From Verrucomicrobiota bacterium (GTDB lineage: Bacteria; Verrucomicrobiota; Verrucomicrobiia; Chthoniobacterales; JAFAMB01): 46,496 nucleotides of DNA. The position numbers and the translations under genes were made by a program. Location of the stretch: assembly GCA_019236675.1 (NCBI GenBank), contig JAFAIO010000485.1:1-46496 (forward strand), given 5' to 3'. Below the pieces are notes generated by a model. It did no database searches. It saw nothing but the letters and a program-made list of their open reading frames with translations, and was not told where the DNA came from. This document shows positions 14,923 through 24,458 of this stretch, piece after piece; position 1 is the stretch's first letter, and each line of letters starts with the position of its first letter.

Positions 14923-17004
14923 ATGGATAACGAAGACTTGCCGATTGTGGCACCGCAGAACCGCGAGACCTTGCATCTCGCACCCGAGTACGGTGCGGCG
15001 GCCGATTTTGAGGAGCGGCCAAACCAATCCAGTTTCGGTCTGCATGACATCCTGTTCATGCTGTTTCGGCACAAATGGAAAATTATTTTCTTTACAATAG
15101 CCGGCTTCATTGCGGCTGCCTTCGTCTATTTTGAGGTCCCGCCTGCATACGAATCGGAAGCTAAGCTTCTTGTCCGCTACGTGATGGACCGAGGGGCTGT
15201 AGACGGCCTGGACGCTCAGGTTAAGACACCGACGGCTTGGGATTCTAATCTTCTCAATTCTGAGGTTCAGATCTTGACCAGCTCAGACCTGATACGCCAG
15301 GTAGCAGAGTCAGTATACGCAAAGAAATCGGTTTCCGGTTCCGCAGATAGAGGCACCGTTGATACAATATCCGAAACCATTGGAAAAGGTCTGCAAGTGT
15401 CTGCGCTAAAGGATGCCAACATTATTTCTCTCGCCTTTACGAGCAGTGATCGGAATCTCCCCATGCCGGTCTTACAAGAGCTGGTAAAACGCTATTTTGA
15501 TAAGCATTTGGAAGTTCATCGCTCAACTGGTGCGTTCACTTTTGTGGCGCAAGAGACGGCCGATTTGAAAAAGAAATTGGACGAGACGGAAGGAGAATTG
15601 AAACAGCTGAGGGAAAGCGCCGGAATTATCTCCCTTGAAGAAGCCAAAAAAGATCTCGCCAGCGAAATTGGGAAAACCCAACAGGACTTGGATACGGCCG
15701 AAGCCGAACTAGCCGCGCAGCGGGCTCGAGTTAAGGATCTAGAAAAGTCGCTGGCTCTGCCTGAAAACGCACAGCCTACCGTCCCTGCCCAGCCGGTAAC
15801 CGGCGATACTCAAGAGAAATACAAAGCCCTTATTGCCCGGTTGACTCAACTGCAAAAGACCGAGACTGAACTTCTTTTGAAGTACACTCCGGAGAGTCCG
15901 ATGGTAAAGGTAAAGGCCGATCAAATTGCCCAGCTCGAAAAGCAACGCAGCGAGCTGGAAACAACCTATCCAGCCTTACTTGGTACGGTCCAAGGACAAC
16001 CGAATATAACATCCGACAGAGCAACTCTGGCTGGACTGGAGTCCAAAGTACAAGCGCTCAACGGCCGCATGACCGATCTGCAAGCACGGGTGAAAACCGT
16101 TCAGGAGGTAGCGCCGCGCATCGAAGAACTCCAGAGAAAAGAGGAAGTCGAGGAAACTAATTACAAACATTCCGAGGCAAGTCTGGAAAAGGCTCGGATC
16201 GACGAAACGCTTGACCCATCCAGGATGCCAAATATCAGCGTTGTCCAAACCCCTTTACCTGCGGGACAGGTAAAAAGGAATACGGAGAAAGTCGTGCTCG
16301 GCCTCGCGGGAGGTGGGTTGTTTGTGGGGGTCGCCCTGGCGCTGCTGATCGAAATGTTTATAGATCGTACTGTCAAGCGGCCGCTCGAAATCGAAAATCA
16401 GTTGCGTATACCTTTGTTGCTTTCGATTCCGCATCTGACTTTCGATCGCCGACGGTTACCTTTGCGCAATTCGGGTGACGCGGGGGAGATACAACATCGG
16501 AGGAAGTTAGATGTTTCCGGCGCAAATGGTGACGATTTAATTAGGCCGTTTTGTGAAGCCATTCGAGATCGCCTGGGACTGTTCTTCCAAATAAATAACA
16601 TGGCTTACAAACCGAAGCTGGTAGCCGTAACCGGGCTGGCGGCAAATGCGGGATCGTCCACCATTGCTGCCGGACTAGCGGACGCTCTGGCAGAAGCCTC
16701 TGAGGGGAAGGTGCTGTTGGTCGATAAGCTGATATCTCCAAAAGGCTTTTACAATACTCTAGAGGAGTTCAAGCGGAGCGATCTTGACTATGTGGTGTTT
16801 GACATGCCCTCGCTCGGGGACACCAGTGCAACTCTTCCTCTGGCCGGCTTTATGGATACCGTGTTGCTCGTGGTAGAGGCGGAAAAGAGCAACCGAAACG
16901 CGGTTAAACGCGCCTATGCTCAGCTGGCGGCCAAAACGAAGGTTTCGGTAATCGTTAACAAGATCAGGTCTTACGGTCCCAAATGGCTTGAGGGCGATTT
17001 TTGA
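14923..17004 (+). CDS. Wzz/GumC-type polysaccharide co-polymerase with degenerate tyrosine-kinase domain
   Basis: A 693 aa inner-membrane protein of the PCP-2a (Wzc/GumC/EpsB) type, which controls chain length and couples polymerisation to export. Transmembrane segment 1 is at about 52-71. A long periplasmic coiled-coil region spans roughly 180-430, and transmembrane segment 2 is at about 453-477. A cytoplasmic BY-kinase-like domain follows from about 564. That domain is decayed: the Walker A equivalent GLAANAGSST (571-580) lacks the GKS/T lysine. Only about 45 residues separate it from the Walker B-like VVFDMPS (624-630), where family members have about 100. The C-terminus has no tyrosine cluster. 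It may act as a structural rather than a signalling co-polymerase. Confidence 0.9.
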   Translation: MDNEDLPIVAPQNRETLHLAPEYGAAADFEERPNQSSFGLHDILFMLFRHKWKIIFFTIAGFIAAAFVYFEVPPAYESEAKLLVRYVMDRGAVDGLDAQVKTPTAWDSNLLNSEVQILTSSDLIRQVAESVYAKKSVSGSADRGTVDTISETIGKGLQVSALKDANIISLAFTSSDRNLPMPVLQELVKRYFDKHLEVHRSTGAFTFVAQETADLKKKLDETEGELKQLRESAGIISLEEAKKDLASEIGKTQQDLDTAEAELAAQRARVKDLEKSLALPENAQPTVPAQPVTGDTQEKYKALIARLTQLQKTETELLLKYTPESPMVKVKADQIAQLEKQRSELETTYPALLGTVQGQPNITSDRATLAGLESKVQALNGRMTDLQARVKTVQEVAPRIEELQRKEEVEETNYKHSEASLEKARIDETLDPSRMPNISVVQTPLPAGQVKRNTEKVVLGLAGGGLFVGVALALLIEMFIDRTVKRPLEIENQLRIPLLLSIPHLTFDRRRLPLRNSGDAGEIQHRRKLDVSGANGDDLIRPFCEAIRDRLGLFFQINNMAYKPKLVAVTGLAANAGSSTIAAGLADALAEASEGKVLLVDKLISPKGFYNTLEEFKRSDLDYVVFDMPSLGDTSATLPLAGFMDTVLLVVEAEKSNRNAVKRAYAQLAAKTKVSVIVNKIRSYGPKWLEGDF

Positions 17005-17074
17005 CGAAAATCGCTGAAATTGCTCCCTACAATACGTTTCGAGCATCTCAGCCGGTCAACACCTTGGAGAAACG

Positions 17075-18391
17075 TTGACAACGACTCTTGACAATCCACA
17101 AACGGGGCCACTCCGGTTAGCGGGTCAGCGCGTAGCCGCGGTCGTCTATTCGAACTATCCTGCAGACCCGCGCCCGCGACGGGCGGCGGAGGCTCTAGTT
17201 AGGGAAGGTGCCAGCGTCGAAGTGATCTGTCTTAAAGAAGGGGATGATGAACCTCAGCACGAAATTTTCAATGGTGTAGATATCACCCGGGTCCCCCTAA
17301 AGCGTCGTCGAGGCGGAAAGTTATCTTACCTGACCCAGTATGGGACCTTCATTCTGCTCGCTGGGACGATTCTGGCATTTCGGACAGTTAGGAGGCGGTT
17401 TAACTTGATCCACGTCCATAACATGCCGGACGTGTTAGTATTTAGCGCGCTCGTACCCAAACTTTTCGGCGCAAAAGTTATCCTCGACCTGCATGATCCA
17501 ATGCCGGAATTAATGATGACGATCTTTGGGCTTCGGGAGAATAGCAGGGCGGTCCGGCTTCTTAAAATGCTCGAGAAGTGGAGCCTGTGTTTTGCTGATG
17601 GAATTCTAACGGTAAATGAAGCCTGCCGTAAACTTTTCTCGAGCCGGAGCTGTGCTCGGGAAAAAATAACGGTGATTATGAACTCGCCCGACGAAGAAAT
17701 CTTCCCCCTTCGCGAAGGGCCCATCTCGGCTCTGGCGGAACCGGACACTTCGAAGCCGTTCGTCTTAATGTACCATGGTTCGTTAGTCGAACGACACGGC
17801 TTAGACCTGGCAGTGAAGGCGTTAGCGAAGATAAAAAAATCAATACCAGGAGCAGAACTGAGGATTTTTGGCTGGAGTACGCCTTTTCTGGAACAGGTGC
17901 TTGGATCAGCGGAGACGGCAGGTCTTGGTGAAGCCGTCCGGTACATGGGACCGAAGAACTTGGAGCAAATTGCTGCTGCGATCCGCGATTGCCATGCCGG
18001 CGTTATACCGAATCGAAGGAGCATATTCACTGAACTCAACACGCCGACTCGGATCTTTGAGTATCTGTCTCAGGGCAAACTCACCATCGCTCCGCGGGCT
18101 CCGGGAATTTTAGACTATTTCGGTCCCCACGAGTTGGCCCTTTTCGAACTGGGGAACCCCGAAGATCTTGCGGCTACCATCGAATATGTGTTCAGGCATC
18201 CAGGCGAGACAGCGAAGATGATCGAACGGGGCCAGGACGTGTATCGGGCTCACAAATGGTCGACGGAACGACTTCAATTGGTTGCTCTAGTTGAGAGCCT
18301 GTTGAAGAAGACGGTGCGGTCAGCAGTATGGCCGAGCACACAAGAAACAAAATGTCGGCCGGATAGAACCGCATCCGGCGGCTGTACGTAA
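17075..18391 (+). CDS. Glycosyltransferase family 4
   Basis: A 438 aa GT-B fold glycosyltransferase. The N-terminal Rossmann domain starts VAAVVYSNYPADPRPRRAAEAL, and the donor-binding domain starts around FVLMYHGSLVERHGLDLAVKAL. The nucleotide-sugar contact region near LNTPTRIFEYLSQGK has the family's E-x7-E-like spacing. It would add a sugar to the lipid-linked repeat unit on the cytoplasmic face. The start is TTG at 17075, supported by GGAGA at 17065-17069 with a spacing of 5; no closer ATG exists. The sugar specificity cannot be read from sequence. Confidence 0.9.
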   Translation: MTTTLDNPQTGPLRLAGQRVAAVVYSNYPADPRPRRAAEALVREGASVEVICLKEGDDEPQHEIFNGVDITRVPLKRRRGGKLSYLTQYGTFILLAGTILAFRTVRRRFNLIHVHNMPDVLVFSALVPKLFGAKVILDLHDPMPELMMTIFGLRENSRAVRLLKMLEKWSLCFADGILTVNEACRKLFSSRSCAREKITVIMNSPDEEIFPLREGPISALAEPDTSKPFVLMYHGSLVERHGLDLAVKALAKIKKSIPGAELRIFGWSTPFLEQVLGSAETAGLGEAVRYMGPKNLEQIAAAIRDCHAGVIPNRRSIFTELNTPTRIFEYLSQGKLTIAPRAPGILDYFGPHELALFELGNPEDLAATIEYVFRHPGETAKMIERGQDVYRAHKWSTERLQLVALVESLLKKTVRSAVWPSTQETKCRPDRTASGGCT

Positions 18392-18438
18392 AAGCTGGGA
18401 AGGCGACCGCCAAAGCAGCCACCCATAGGGGCGAGCGA

Positions 18439-20169
18439 ATGCACGCCGTGCATGAATTCTGGAAACCGGGGGTAAATGCCGGTTCCTATTTCTCCCAAGT
18501 CCACTCACAAATGATTGGTGTGTCGGTCGATGCAGGTGAGCGCGACATCGTGATGGAGTTCTTCGAACTGTTCAAGACTCCGTGGGAATTTTGCCGGCCC
18601 GATGAGCAATATGACGTGGTGTTGTGCACTTCGAATATTTCCCGTTGCAACGCGTCGCGATTGCTTTTGGTTTTCGAGAGCGGGGCAATCCCGTTTGACA
18701 AACAACATCGAATCAAGGGCAGACCGCGGGCTGGGGGGCTCATTATTTCTGACGAAGGGAAACGCTTGCCGATCTATGGCCCACTAACAACCTTTCCTAA
18801 TAGTCCAGATTGGGTGTTGAAGGAAGAAACGACTCAAGAGCCGGCGGCTTTTGTTAGGCGATCTGGAAGCACAACGGTTTTGCGGGTTGGCTATAACCTG
18901 TTCAATGAGGTTCGTCATCTACTCACGGTTGGCCAACCGGTTGCCAACGCTGGAATTCCGACGCTCGAGGAGCATATCGGATGGCTGCGCGATTGGATTA
19001 CTATGGCAGGGGTTCCGTCGGTGGAAATACCTCCAGTTCCCGATGGTTACAATTTTGTTAGTTGTCTTACACACGATATCGACCATCCGGCGCTGCGGAA
19101 CCATTGGTGCGATCACACCATGTTTGGGTTCCTCTATCGGTCGACGATCGGGACTTTAGTAAACGTCTGCCGGGGTAGGAAACCGTTCAAAAGTCTGTGG
19201 AGAAACTGGGGGGCGGCCTGGCGCCTGCCGTTAGTCCACCTTGAGATGGCCACTGATTTTTGGGCCGGATTTGATCGCTACCTCGAATTGGAACACGGGC
19301 ACGGCGCCACGTTCTTTGTCATCCCGCGCAGGGATTATGCGGGTCGCACGACGAACGGTCCAGCGCCATCCGCCCGCGCCTGCCGCTACGACATTGAACA
19401 GCTTCTTCCCAAACTAAAGAGAATCATTTCAGAAGGCTGTGAGGTTGGTGTGCATGGTCTCGACGCATGGCTCGATGTCGAAGAGGGCCGCAATGAACGC
19501 GAGCATTTGTCGCAATCGATCGGGACCGGGGAGCTTGGCGTGCGGATGCACTGGCTATTCTTCAATGAAAACTCTCCGGTTGTGCTGGAACGCGCCGGAT
19601 TTAGTTACGACGCGACTGTGGGCTACAATGAGACGATCGGTTATCGAGCGGGCACGACGCAGGTGTATAAACCGCCCGGGGTTGCGAAACTACTGGAGTT
19701 GCCATTGCACGTGATGGACACCGCATTGTTCTACCCGGGCTACTTAAATCTCAGCGAGTATGAGGCCGAACGATTAGTCCTTGGCCTGCTGAATGACGCG
19801 CAGCGTATCGGCGGTGCGCTTACCATCAATTGGCATGACCGTAGTATCGCTCCCGAAAGGCTATGGGGTGATTTCTATCTGCGATTGCTGCGCGAATTGA
19901 ATAACCGGGGAGCTTGGTTGCCCAATGCGGCGATGGCCGTTGCCTGGTTTAGAAAGCGGCGGTCTGCGGCAATCGAATGGAGCTGGTCCGGTACCGGTAC
20001 AATCCGGGTGAAAGGCTCGCTGGATACGGCCGATACGCTACCCAGCCTCAAAATTCGAGTCTTCAAACCTCGAGCCCAGTCGCTATCGGAGCCTGTGGGC
20101 GCACGAAGACCGCCAGAGTTTCTCGAGCAGCGATTCAACAGAACAACAGATCTAAATTTTGCGGTATGA
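18439..20169 (+). CDS. Polysaccharide deacetylase-like protein
   Basis: A 576 aa protein with a carbohydrate-esterase-4-like (NodB-fold) core. The metal/base motif is THDIDH (about residues 212-217). A second-motif region reads EVGVHGLDAWLD, and TINWHDRSIAPERLWGDFY near residue 460-480 carries the later catalytic His. The N-terminal ~190 residues are a separate region seen in long deacetylases of polysaccharide loci. No clear signal peptide is visible, so the site of action is uncertain. It would remove N-acetyl groups from sugars. Its stop overlaps the next gene's ATG (ATGA, 20166-20169), showing translational coupling with the amino-sugar cassette. Confidence 0.8.
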   Translation: MHAVHEFWKPGVNAGSYFSQVHSQMIGVSVDAGERDIVMEFFELFKTPWEFCRPDEQYDVVLCTSNISRCNASRLLLVFESGAIPFDKQHRIKGRPRAGGLIISDEGKRLPIYGPLTTFPNSPDWVLKEETTQEPAAFVRRSGSTTVLRVGYNLFNEVRHLLTVGQPVANAGIPTLEEHIGWLRDWITMAGVPSVEIPPVPDGYNFVSCLTHDIDHPALRNHWCDHTMFGFLYRSTIGTLVNVCRGRKPFKSLWRNWGAAWRLPLVHLEMATDFWAGFDRYLELEHGHGATFFVIPRRDYAGRTTNGPAPSARACRYDIEQLLPKLKRIISEGCEVGVHGLDAWLDVEEGRNEREHLSQSIGTGELGVRMHWLFFNENSPVVLERAGFSYDATVGYNETIGYRAGTTQVYKPPGVAKLLELPLHVMDTALFYPGYLNLSEYEAERLVLGLLNDAQRIGGALTINWHDRSIAPERLWGDFYLRLLRELNNRGAWLPNAAMAVAWFRKRRSAAIEWSWSGTGTIRVKGSLDTADTLPSLKIRVFKPRAQSLSEPVGARRPPEFLEQRFNRTTDLNFAV

Positions 20170-21173
20170 CCTGGAACGGGACAGTACTAGCTCAACTCGG
20201 CTGTGGGTATTGGGGACCGAACTTGCTTCGGAACTTTTCCTCATTACCAAATTGTCGAGTTAAATACGTGGTGGATTCAAGCTCAGACCGGCGCGCGTTT
20301 GTGGAAGCTAACTTTCCCAAAACGCTCAGTGTTCATTCGGTTGATCAGGCGTTGTCTGACCCGGACGTGACTGGAGTTGTTATTGCGACGCCGGCTGAGA
20401 CGCACTTCCAGTTAGCCAAGCAAGCGCTGCTGGCCGGGAAGCATGTGTTTGTCGAAAAGCCTCTCGCCACAAGAGTGACAGAGGTGGATGAGTTGGACCG
20501 ACTAGCGAAGGAGCGTGAACTCGTGGTGATGGCGGGTCATACTTTCATCTACAACGCGGCGGTACGCTATGTGAAGAAGCTGCTGGACGCGGGAGAATTG
20601 GGAGAAATCCGTTATATTTATACTCAGCGGCTCAATCTGGGACGGATTCGTTCCGACATCGACGCACTTTGGAACTTTGCGCCTCATGATATCAGCATCA
20701 TCCAATACTGGCTTGACGATCCGGAACCGGTCTCAGTTCATCGCGTGGGTATGGACTTTATCCAGAAGGGTATCGATGATGTCGTTTTCCTTAGCATTGT
20801 CTATCCACAAAAGGTGATAGCCAACATTCACGTTAGCTGGCTCGATCCTCAGAAGGTCCGTAAAATAATCGTGGTTGGTTCTCGGAAGATGGTTGTCTAT
20901 GACGACGTCGCCGAAGACAAGATTGCTATCTATGACAAGGGGATCGACAGGAAAGCGGTCCTCGGTCAGAACATGGATTTTGACAATCCACGACCTGAAC
21001 AGTTTAGCTATCGCAGCGGCGACATCCTAATGCCACAAATCCAATTCACCGAGCCTTTGCGCGCCGAAGCGGAATCTTTTGTGGAGTCTATTTGGAACGG
21101 CAAGAAACCGATCACCGGTATACCGCACGCGCGCCAAGTGGTGGGCATATTGGAACAGGCAGCCAAAGGTTAG
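20166..21173 (+). CDS. Gfo/Idh/MocA oxidoreductase, WbpB/WlbA-like (copy 2)
   Basis: A 335 aa NAD-dependent dehydrogenase, closely paralogous to the gene at 12568. It has the Rossmann motif GCGYWGPNLLRNF (residues 11-23), the Lys motif VEKPLA and NFAPHDISIIQYW. With the next two genes it forms the order dehydrogenase, acetyltransferase, aminotransferase. That is the WbpB-WbpD-WbpE / WlbA-B-C logic for turning UDP-GlcNAcA into a 2,3-diacetamido uronic acid. The three-gene context makes this role likely, but the sugar could differ. The ATG at 20166 overlaps the deacetylase stop; an open frame further upstream is overlap, not protein. Confidence 0.92.
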   Translation: MTWNGTVLAQLGCGYWGPNLLRNFSSLPNCRVKYVVDSSSDRRAFVEANFPKTLSVHSVDQALSDPDVTGVVIATPAETHFQLAKQALLAGKHVFVEKPLATRVTEVDELDRLAKERELVVMAGHTFIYNAAVRYVKKLLDAGELGEIRYIYTQRLNLGRIRSDIDALWNFAPHDISIIQYWLDDPEPVSVHRVGMDFIQKGIDDVVFLSIVYPQKVIANIHVSWLDPQKVRKIIVVGSRKMVVYDDVAEDKIAIYDKGIDRKAVLGQNMDFDNPRPEQFSYRSGDILMPQIQFTEPLRAEAESFVESIWNGKKPITGIPHARQVVGILEQAAKG

Positions 21174-21222
21174 TATCTATTCGCGCTATTGCGCTGAGAT
21201 TTGCCCGTTAAAAGCGCCGTCT

Positions 21223-21699
21223 ATGCAGAACGCAGCTAATCAACCGACACTTCGTCACGTTGGTATCGTTGACGTCAGCTTCGGAGAGCGAGTAACCGTG
21301 GTTGAGCCGGTGAACCTATACGGTTGCGCAATTGGTGATGACAGTTTTATCGGACCCTTTGTCGAGATCCAACGTGAGGTCAGCATCGGGAAACGGTGCC
21401 GGATTCAGTCGCACGCCTTTGTGTGCGAGCTAGTCCAAATCGGGGATGATTGCTTCATCTCGCATGGCGCCATGTTTATTAACGATCTGTTTTCGACTGG
21501 TGGCCCGGCAAAAGGGCGACGCGATCTCTGGCGTTCAACAAAGATCGGAACCGGAGTCAGCATCGGCACCAACGCCACGATACTGCCGGTCTCGATCTGC
21601 GACCACGTGGTCGTAGGCGCTGGAGCTGTCGTTACCAAAGACATCACAGTACCCGGGGTTTACCTGGGTAATCCTGCGCGTCTGCATCGGCCTCTGTAG
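21223..21699 (+). CDS. Hexapeptide-repeat N-acetyltransferase (WbpD/WlbB-like)
   Basis: A 158 aa left-handed beta-helix acyltransferase. Imperfect hexapeptide repeats run through the protein (for example IGDDSFIGPFVEI, IGKRCRIQSHAFV, IGDDCFISHGAMF, IGTGVSIGTNATI). They end in the tail VVVGAGAVVTKDITVPGVYLGNPARL. Such enzymes transfer acetyl from acetyl-CoA to the amino group of a nucleotide sugar and act as trimers. The start ATG 21223 (MQNAANQ) gives the normal family length; the longer frame overlaps the dehydrogenase. It sits between dehydrogenase and aminotransferase, where copy 1 of the cassette has only a remnant. Confidence 0.93.
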   Translation: MQNAANQPTLRHVGIVDVSFGERVTVVEPVNLYGCAIGDDSFIGPFVEIQREVSIGKRCRIQSHAFVCELVQIGDDCFISHGAMFINDLFSTGGPAKGRRDLWRSTKIGTGVSIGTNATILPVSICDHVVVGAGAVVTKDITVPGVYLGNPARLHRPL

Positions 21700-21765
21700 C
21701 CAAACCCCCAAAGCGAACACGCACTCAGCTGCACCGGGAACGGTCAGAAGCGCACCGTAAATTTT

Positions 21766-22884
21766 ATGAGAGTCCCCTTTGTTGACCTACACTCACAGTA
21801 TTTAAGTATTAAGTCTGCAATCGATGAAGCGATCGCGGGAGTAATTGCAGAATCGGCCTTTGTTCGGGGCCGGCATGTGGATGCGTTTGAGGAGGCCTGG
21901 GCCAATACTCTGGGCGTCAAACACTGTGTTTCCTGTGCTAATGGAACCGACGCGCTTTATATCGCGATGCGCGGATTGGGGGTCAAACCAGGAGATGAAG
22001 TGATCACCACGGCTCACTCGTGGATTTCAACGTCAGAGACGATCACCCAGGCGGGAGCCCGCGTAGTATTCTGCGATACGGACAACAAGACATTTACATT
22101 AGATCCTGGTTCGATTGAATCGAAGATTACTCATCGAACAGTTGGGATCATTCCTGTGCATCTCTATGGTCAGCCTGCGGATATGGATCCCATCATGTCG
22201 ATTGCAAAAAAGCACAATCTCTGGGTGATCGAGGATTGTGCTCAGGCGCACCTGGCGCGATACGGTGGGAAGCTGGTCGGGACCTTCGGAAATGCTGCGA
22301 CTTTTTCCTTTTATCCCGGCAAGAATCTGGGCGCATTCGGCGATGCTGGCTGTATTATCACAAACGACGACAGCCTGGCCGATTGGACTACGACTTATGC
22401 CCGGCACGGCGGAAAAGGCGAGCACGTGATTGAAGGAATCAATAGCCGGCTCGACGGGTTGCAAGCGGCTATACTAAAGGTGAAACTTCCACATTTGCCC
22501 GCGTGGACAGAAGCGCGCCGTCGGGTGGCGTCACAATATGATAAATTGTTTTCCGGCATTGAAGGATTGCTTACACCGGAAGTCGCTCCAGGCCGTGACC
22601 ATGTTTATCATCTTTATGTCATTCGGACCGACGAGCGAGACGCTCTGAAGAAACATTTGACTGACGCCGGCATATCGACTGTGCTTAGCTATCCGAAGGC
22701 GTTGCCCTTCTATCCTGCATATGCCTACCTTGCGCACGAACCGGAAGACTTTCCTGTGGCCTACGCCAATCAGTCGAGAATACTTTCGTTACCAATCTAT
22801 CCAGAGATTGGTGATGAAATGGTTGCGTACGTAGTCGACAAGATCGCCGAGTTCCATTCACGGTTAGCTCCGGTGTCAGCATAA
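21766..22884 (+). CDS. DegT/DnrJ/EryC1/StrS aminotransferase (copy 2), WbpE/WlbC-like
   Basis: A 372 aa PLP aminotransferase. It begins [12 protein letters not shown]. The cofactor motifs are NGTDAL (59-64), [10 protein letters not shown] (155-164) and the Schiff-base Lys186 in [12 protein letters not shown]. It would transaminate the 3-keto sugar produced by the dehydrogenase at 20166, before acetylation by the product of 21223. It shares the [14 protein letters not shown] block with copy 1, but the two are diverged through the rest of the protein, so this is an old duplication or independent acquisition. Confidence 0.93.
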   Translation: MRVPFVDLHSQYLSIKSAIDEAIAGVIAESAFVRGRHVDAFEEAWANTLGVKHCVSCANGTDALYIAMRGLGVKPGDEVITTAHSWISTSETITQAGARVVFCDTDNKTFTLDPGSIESKITHRTVGIIPVHLYGQPADMDPIMSIAKKHNLWVIEDCAQAHLARYGGKLVGTFGNAATFSFYPGKNLGAFGDAGCIITNDDSLADWTTTYARHGGKGEHVIEGINSRLDGLQAAILKVKLPHLPAWTEARRRVASQYDKLFSGIEGLLTPEVAPGRDHVYHLYVIRTDERDALKKHLTDAGISTVLSYPKALPFYPAYAYLAHEPEDFPVAYANQSRILSLPIYPEIGDEMVAYVVDKIAEFHSRLAPVSA

Positions 22885-23032
22885 TAATGTTTGTGAACCG
22901 GCTCGCCTGACCGCTACCGATGGTCCACCTAGCCAGGTTGCCGAATTGCATGACCAGAAGCGGTCGAATCGTTGAAGAGACAGAAACGGTGGTAACCCCG
23001 TCGGTCCGTTCTACTAGTTCCGTTCAAGCTGT

Positions 23033-24406
23033 ATGCACCTGCCGCCGATAGTCGCGCTGTGGCTTACATTTGGGTTGATCTTCTTCCTTTTTCGGCGGCA
23101 AGTCCTGGAAAAGAGTGAGGTAAGTCCCGCCCTATGGCTCCCTTTGATCTGGCTTCTGATCAATGGGTCTAGGTCCCCCGGTCAGTGGCTCAACCTGGAC
23201 GCCGGCGCGGTAATAACATCAGGGGAAGACGGAAGTCCGCTTGACGCTACTTTTTATTTTGCATTGATTGTAGCCGGGTACGCTGTACTCAGGCGAAGAG
23301 GCGTGGACCTACTGACGTTTGCTCGAAACAATCGCTGGCTGACGGCTTTTCTGATGTATAGCTTAATTTCAATCCTTTGGTCGGACTTTCCCCTTGTCGC
23401 TTTTAAACGGTGGATCAAGATCCTAGGGCACCCGATCATGGTTCTTGTGATTTTAACAGATCCCGTTCCTCTGGAGGCAGTAAAGAGACTGCTGAAGAGA
23501 ATCGCTTATGTGTTGGTGCCTCTCTCGATCTGTTTCATAAAATATTTCCCGCAATACGGTCGTGGGTTCGACTCTTGGACAGGCCAAGGTTTCAACGGCG
23601 GTGTGGCCCTAAACAAGAACGAACTCGGTCTCTTGTGTCTGATCTTTGGGATCTTCTTTTTTTGGAGCATACTGCAAACGCTTAAAATCAAAAATCGCCG
23701 GACGCGCCGAAAAGAGCTGATCTTGGATATAGGTTTCTTTGTGTTGAATTGGTGGCTTCTAGCTGAGGCGTCGAGTGCCACTTCGTTAGTCACGATGCTC
23801 TTGGGGATCGCCGTGATCTGGTTCGTCGGACTTAGGTTTGTTGACAAGCGGTACGTCGGTTTTTACCTGATCGCCGCCGTACTAGTGTTCGCCGCTTTGG
23901 AACCGTTCTTTGGGATTTACACGCAGGTCGTTAAAGGACTTGGCCGGAATCTCAATCTGACAGACAGAACCGATATCTGGCAGTCGGTTTTGAAGCTTCA
24001 AGATAACCCAATTTTTGGTAGGGGATTCGAAAGCTTTTGGTTAGGCAGCCGGCTGGACACGCTTTGGGTGCAATTCCCTTTTCACCCCATACAGGCTCAC
24101 AATGGATACATTGAGACCTATCTTAATCTGGGATGGATCGGGATCGCGCTGTTGGTCGGGCAGTTTGTCGGAACTTTCCTGAAGATCCAGCGAGAACTAG
24201 TCAGGCGATTTGAGTTTGCTCGCCTTAGGTTAGCGTTTCTTCTGGCGATTATCGTTTTCAACTATACTGAAGCTGCCTTCGTAAACACTTCCTTCGTCTG
24301 GACGATGTTTTTCCTGATTGCGGTTGACTATCCAAACGCCCGTCAGCACTTCTCGAGGTCTGTTCCTAGCCAAACGAGGCGAAAATTGGTACCGGCCGGA
24401 GTGTAG
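23033..24406 (+). CDS. O-antigen ligase/polymerase-like membrane protein (Wzy_C type)
   Basis: A 457 aa polytopic inner-membrane protein with about ten to twelve hydrophobic segments. The Wzy_C signature is NPIFGRGFESFW (about residues 325-336), followed by HPIQAHNGYIETYLNLGWIG; the His-Asn pair in the large periplasmic loop is typical. It would either polymerise lipid-linked repeats in the periplasm or ligate them to an acceptor. Within this locus polymerase is the more likely role, as the only such candidate in the window. The gap from 22885 to 23032 shows nothing recognisable. Confidence 0.88.
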   Translation: MHLPPIVALWLTFGLIFFLFRRQVLEKSEVSPALWLPLIWLLINGSRSPGQWLNLDAGAVITSGEDGSPLDATFYFALIVAGYAVLRRRGVDLLTFARNNRWLTAFLMYSLISILWSDFPLVAFKRWIKILGHPIMVLVILTDPVPLEAVKRLLKRIAYVLVPLSICFIKYFPQYGRGFDSWTGQGFNGGVALNKNELGLLCLIFGIFFFWSILQTLKIKNRRTRRKELILDIGFFVLNWWLLAEASSATSLVTMLLGIAVIWFVGLRFVDKRYVGFYLIAAVLVFAALEPFFGIYTQVVKGLGRNLNLTDRTDIWQSVLKLQDNPIFGRGFESFWLGSRLDTLWVQFPFHPIQAHNGYIETYLNLGWIGIALLVGQFVGTFLKIQRELVRRFEFARLRLAFLLAIIVFNYTEAAFVNTSFVWTMFFLIAVDYPNARQHFSRSVPSQTRRKLVPAGV

Positions 24407-24458
24407 CCTCAAAGGTTTCCTTGACTGATATTATCGCTGTCGTCGGAGAACATTACCT

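Noticed and set aside
17326-18042. 238-codon minus-strand open frame
   Set aside because: It lies opposite the GT4 gene at 17075, whose family motifs are clear. It is a codon-bias shadow.
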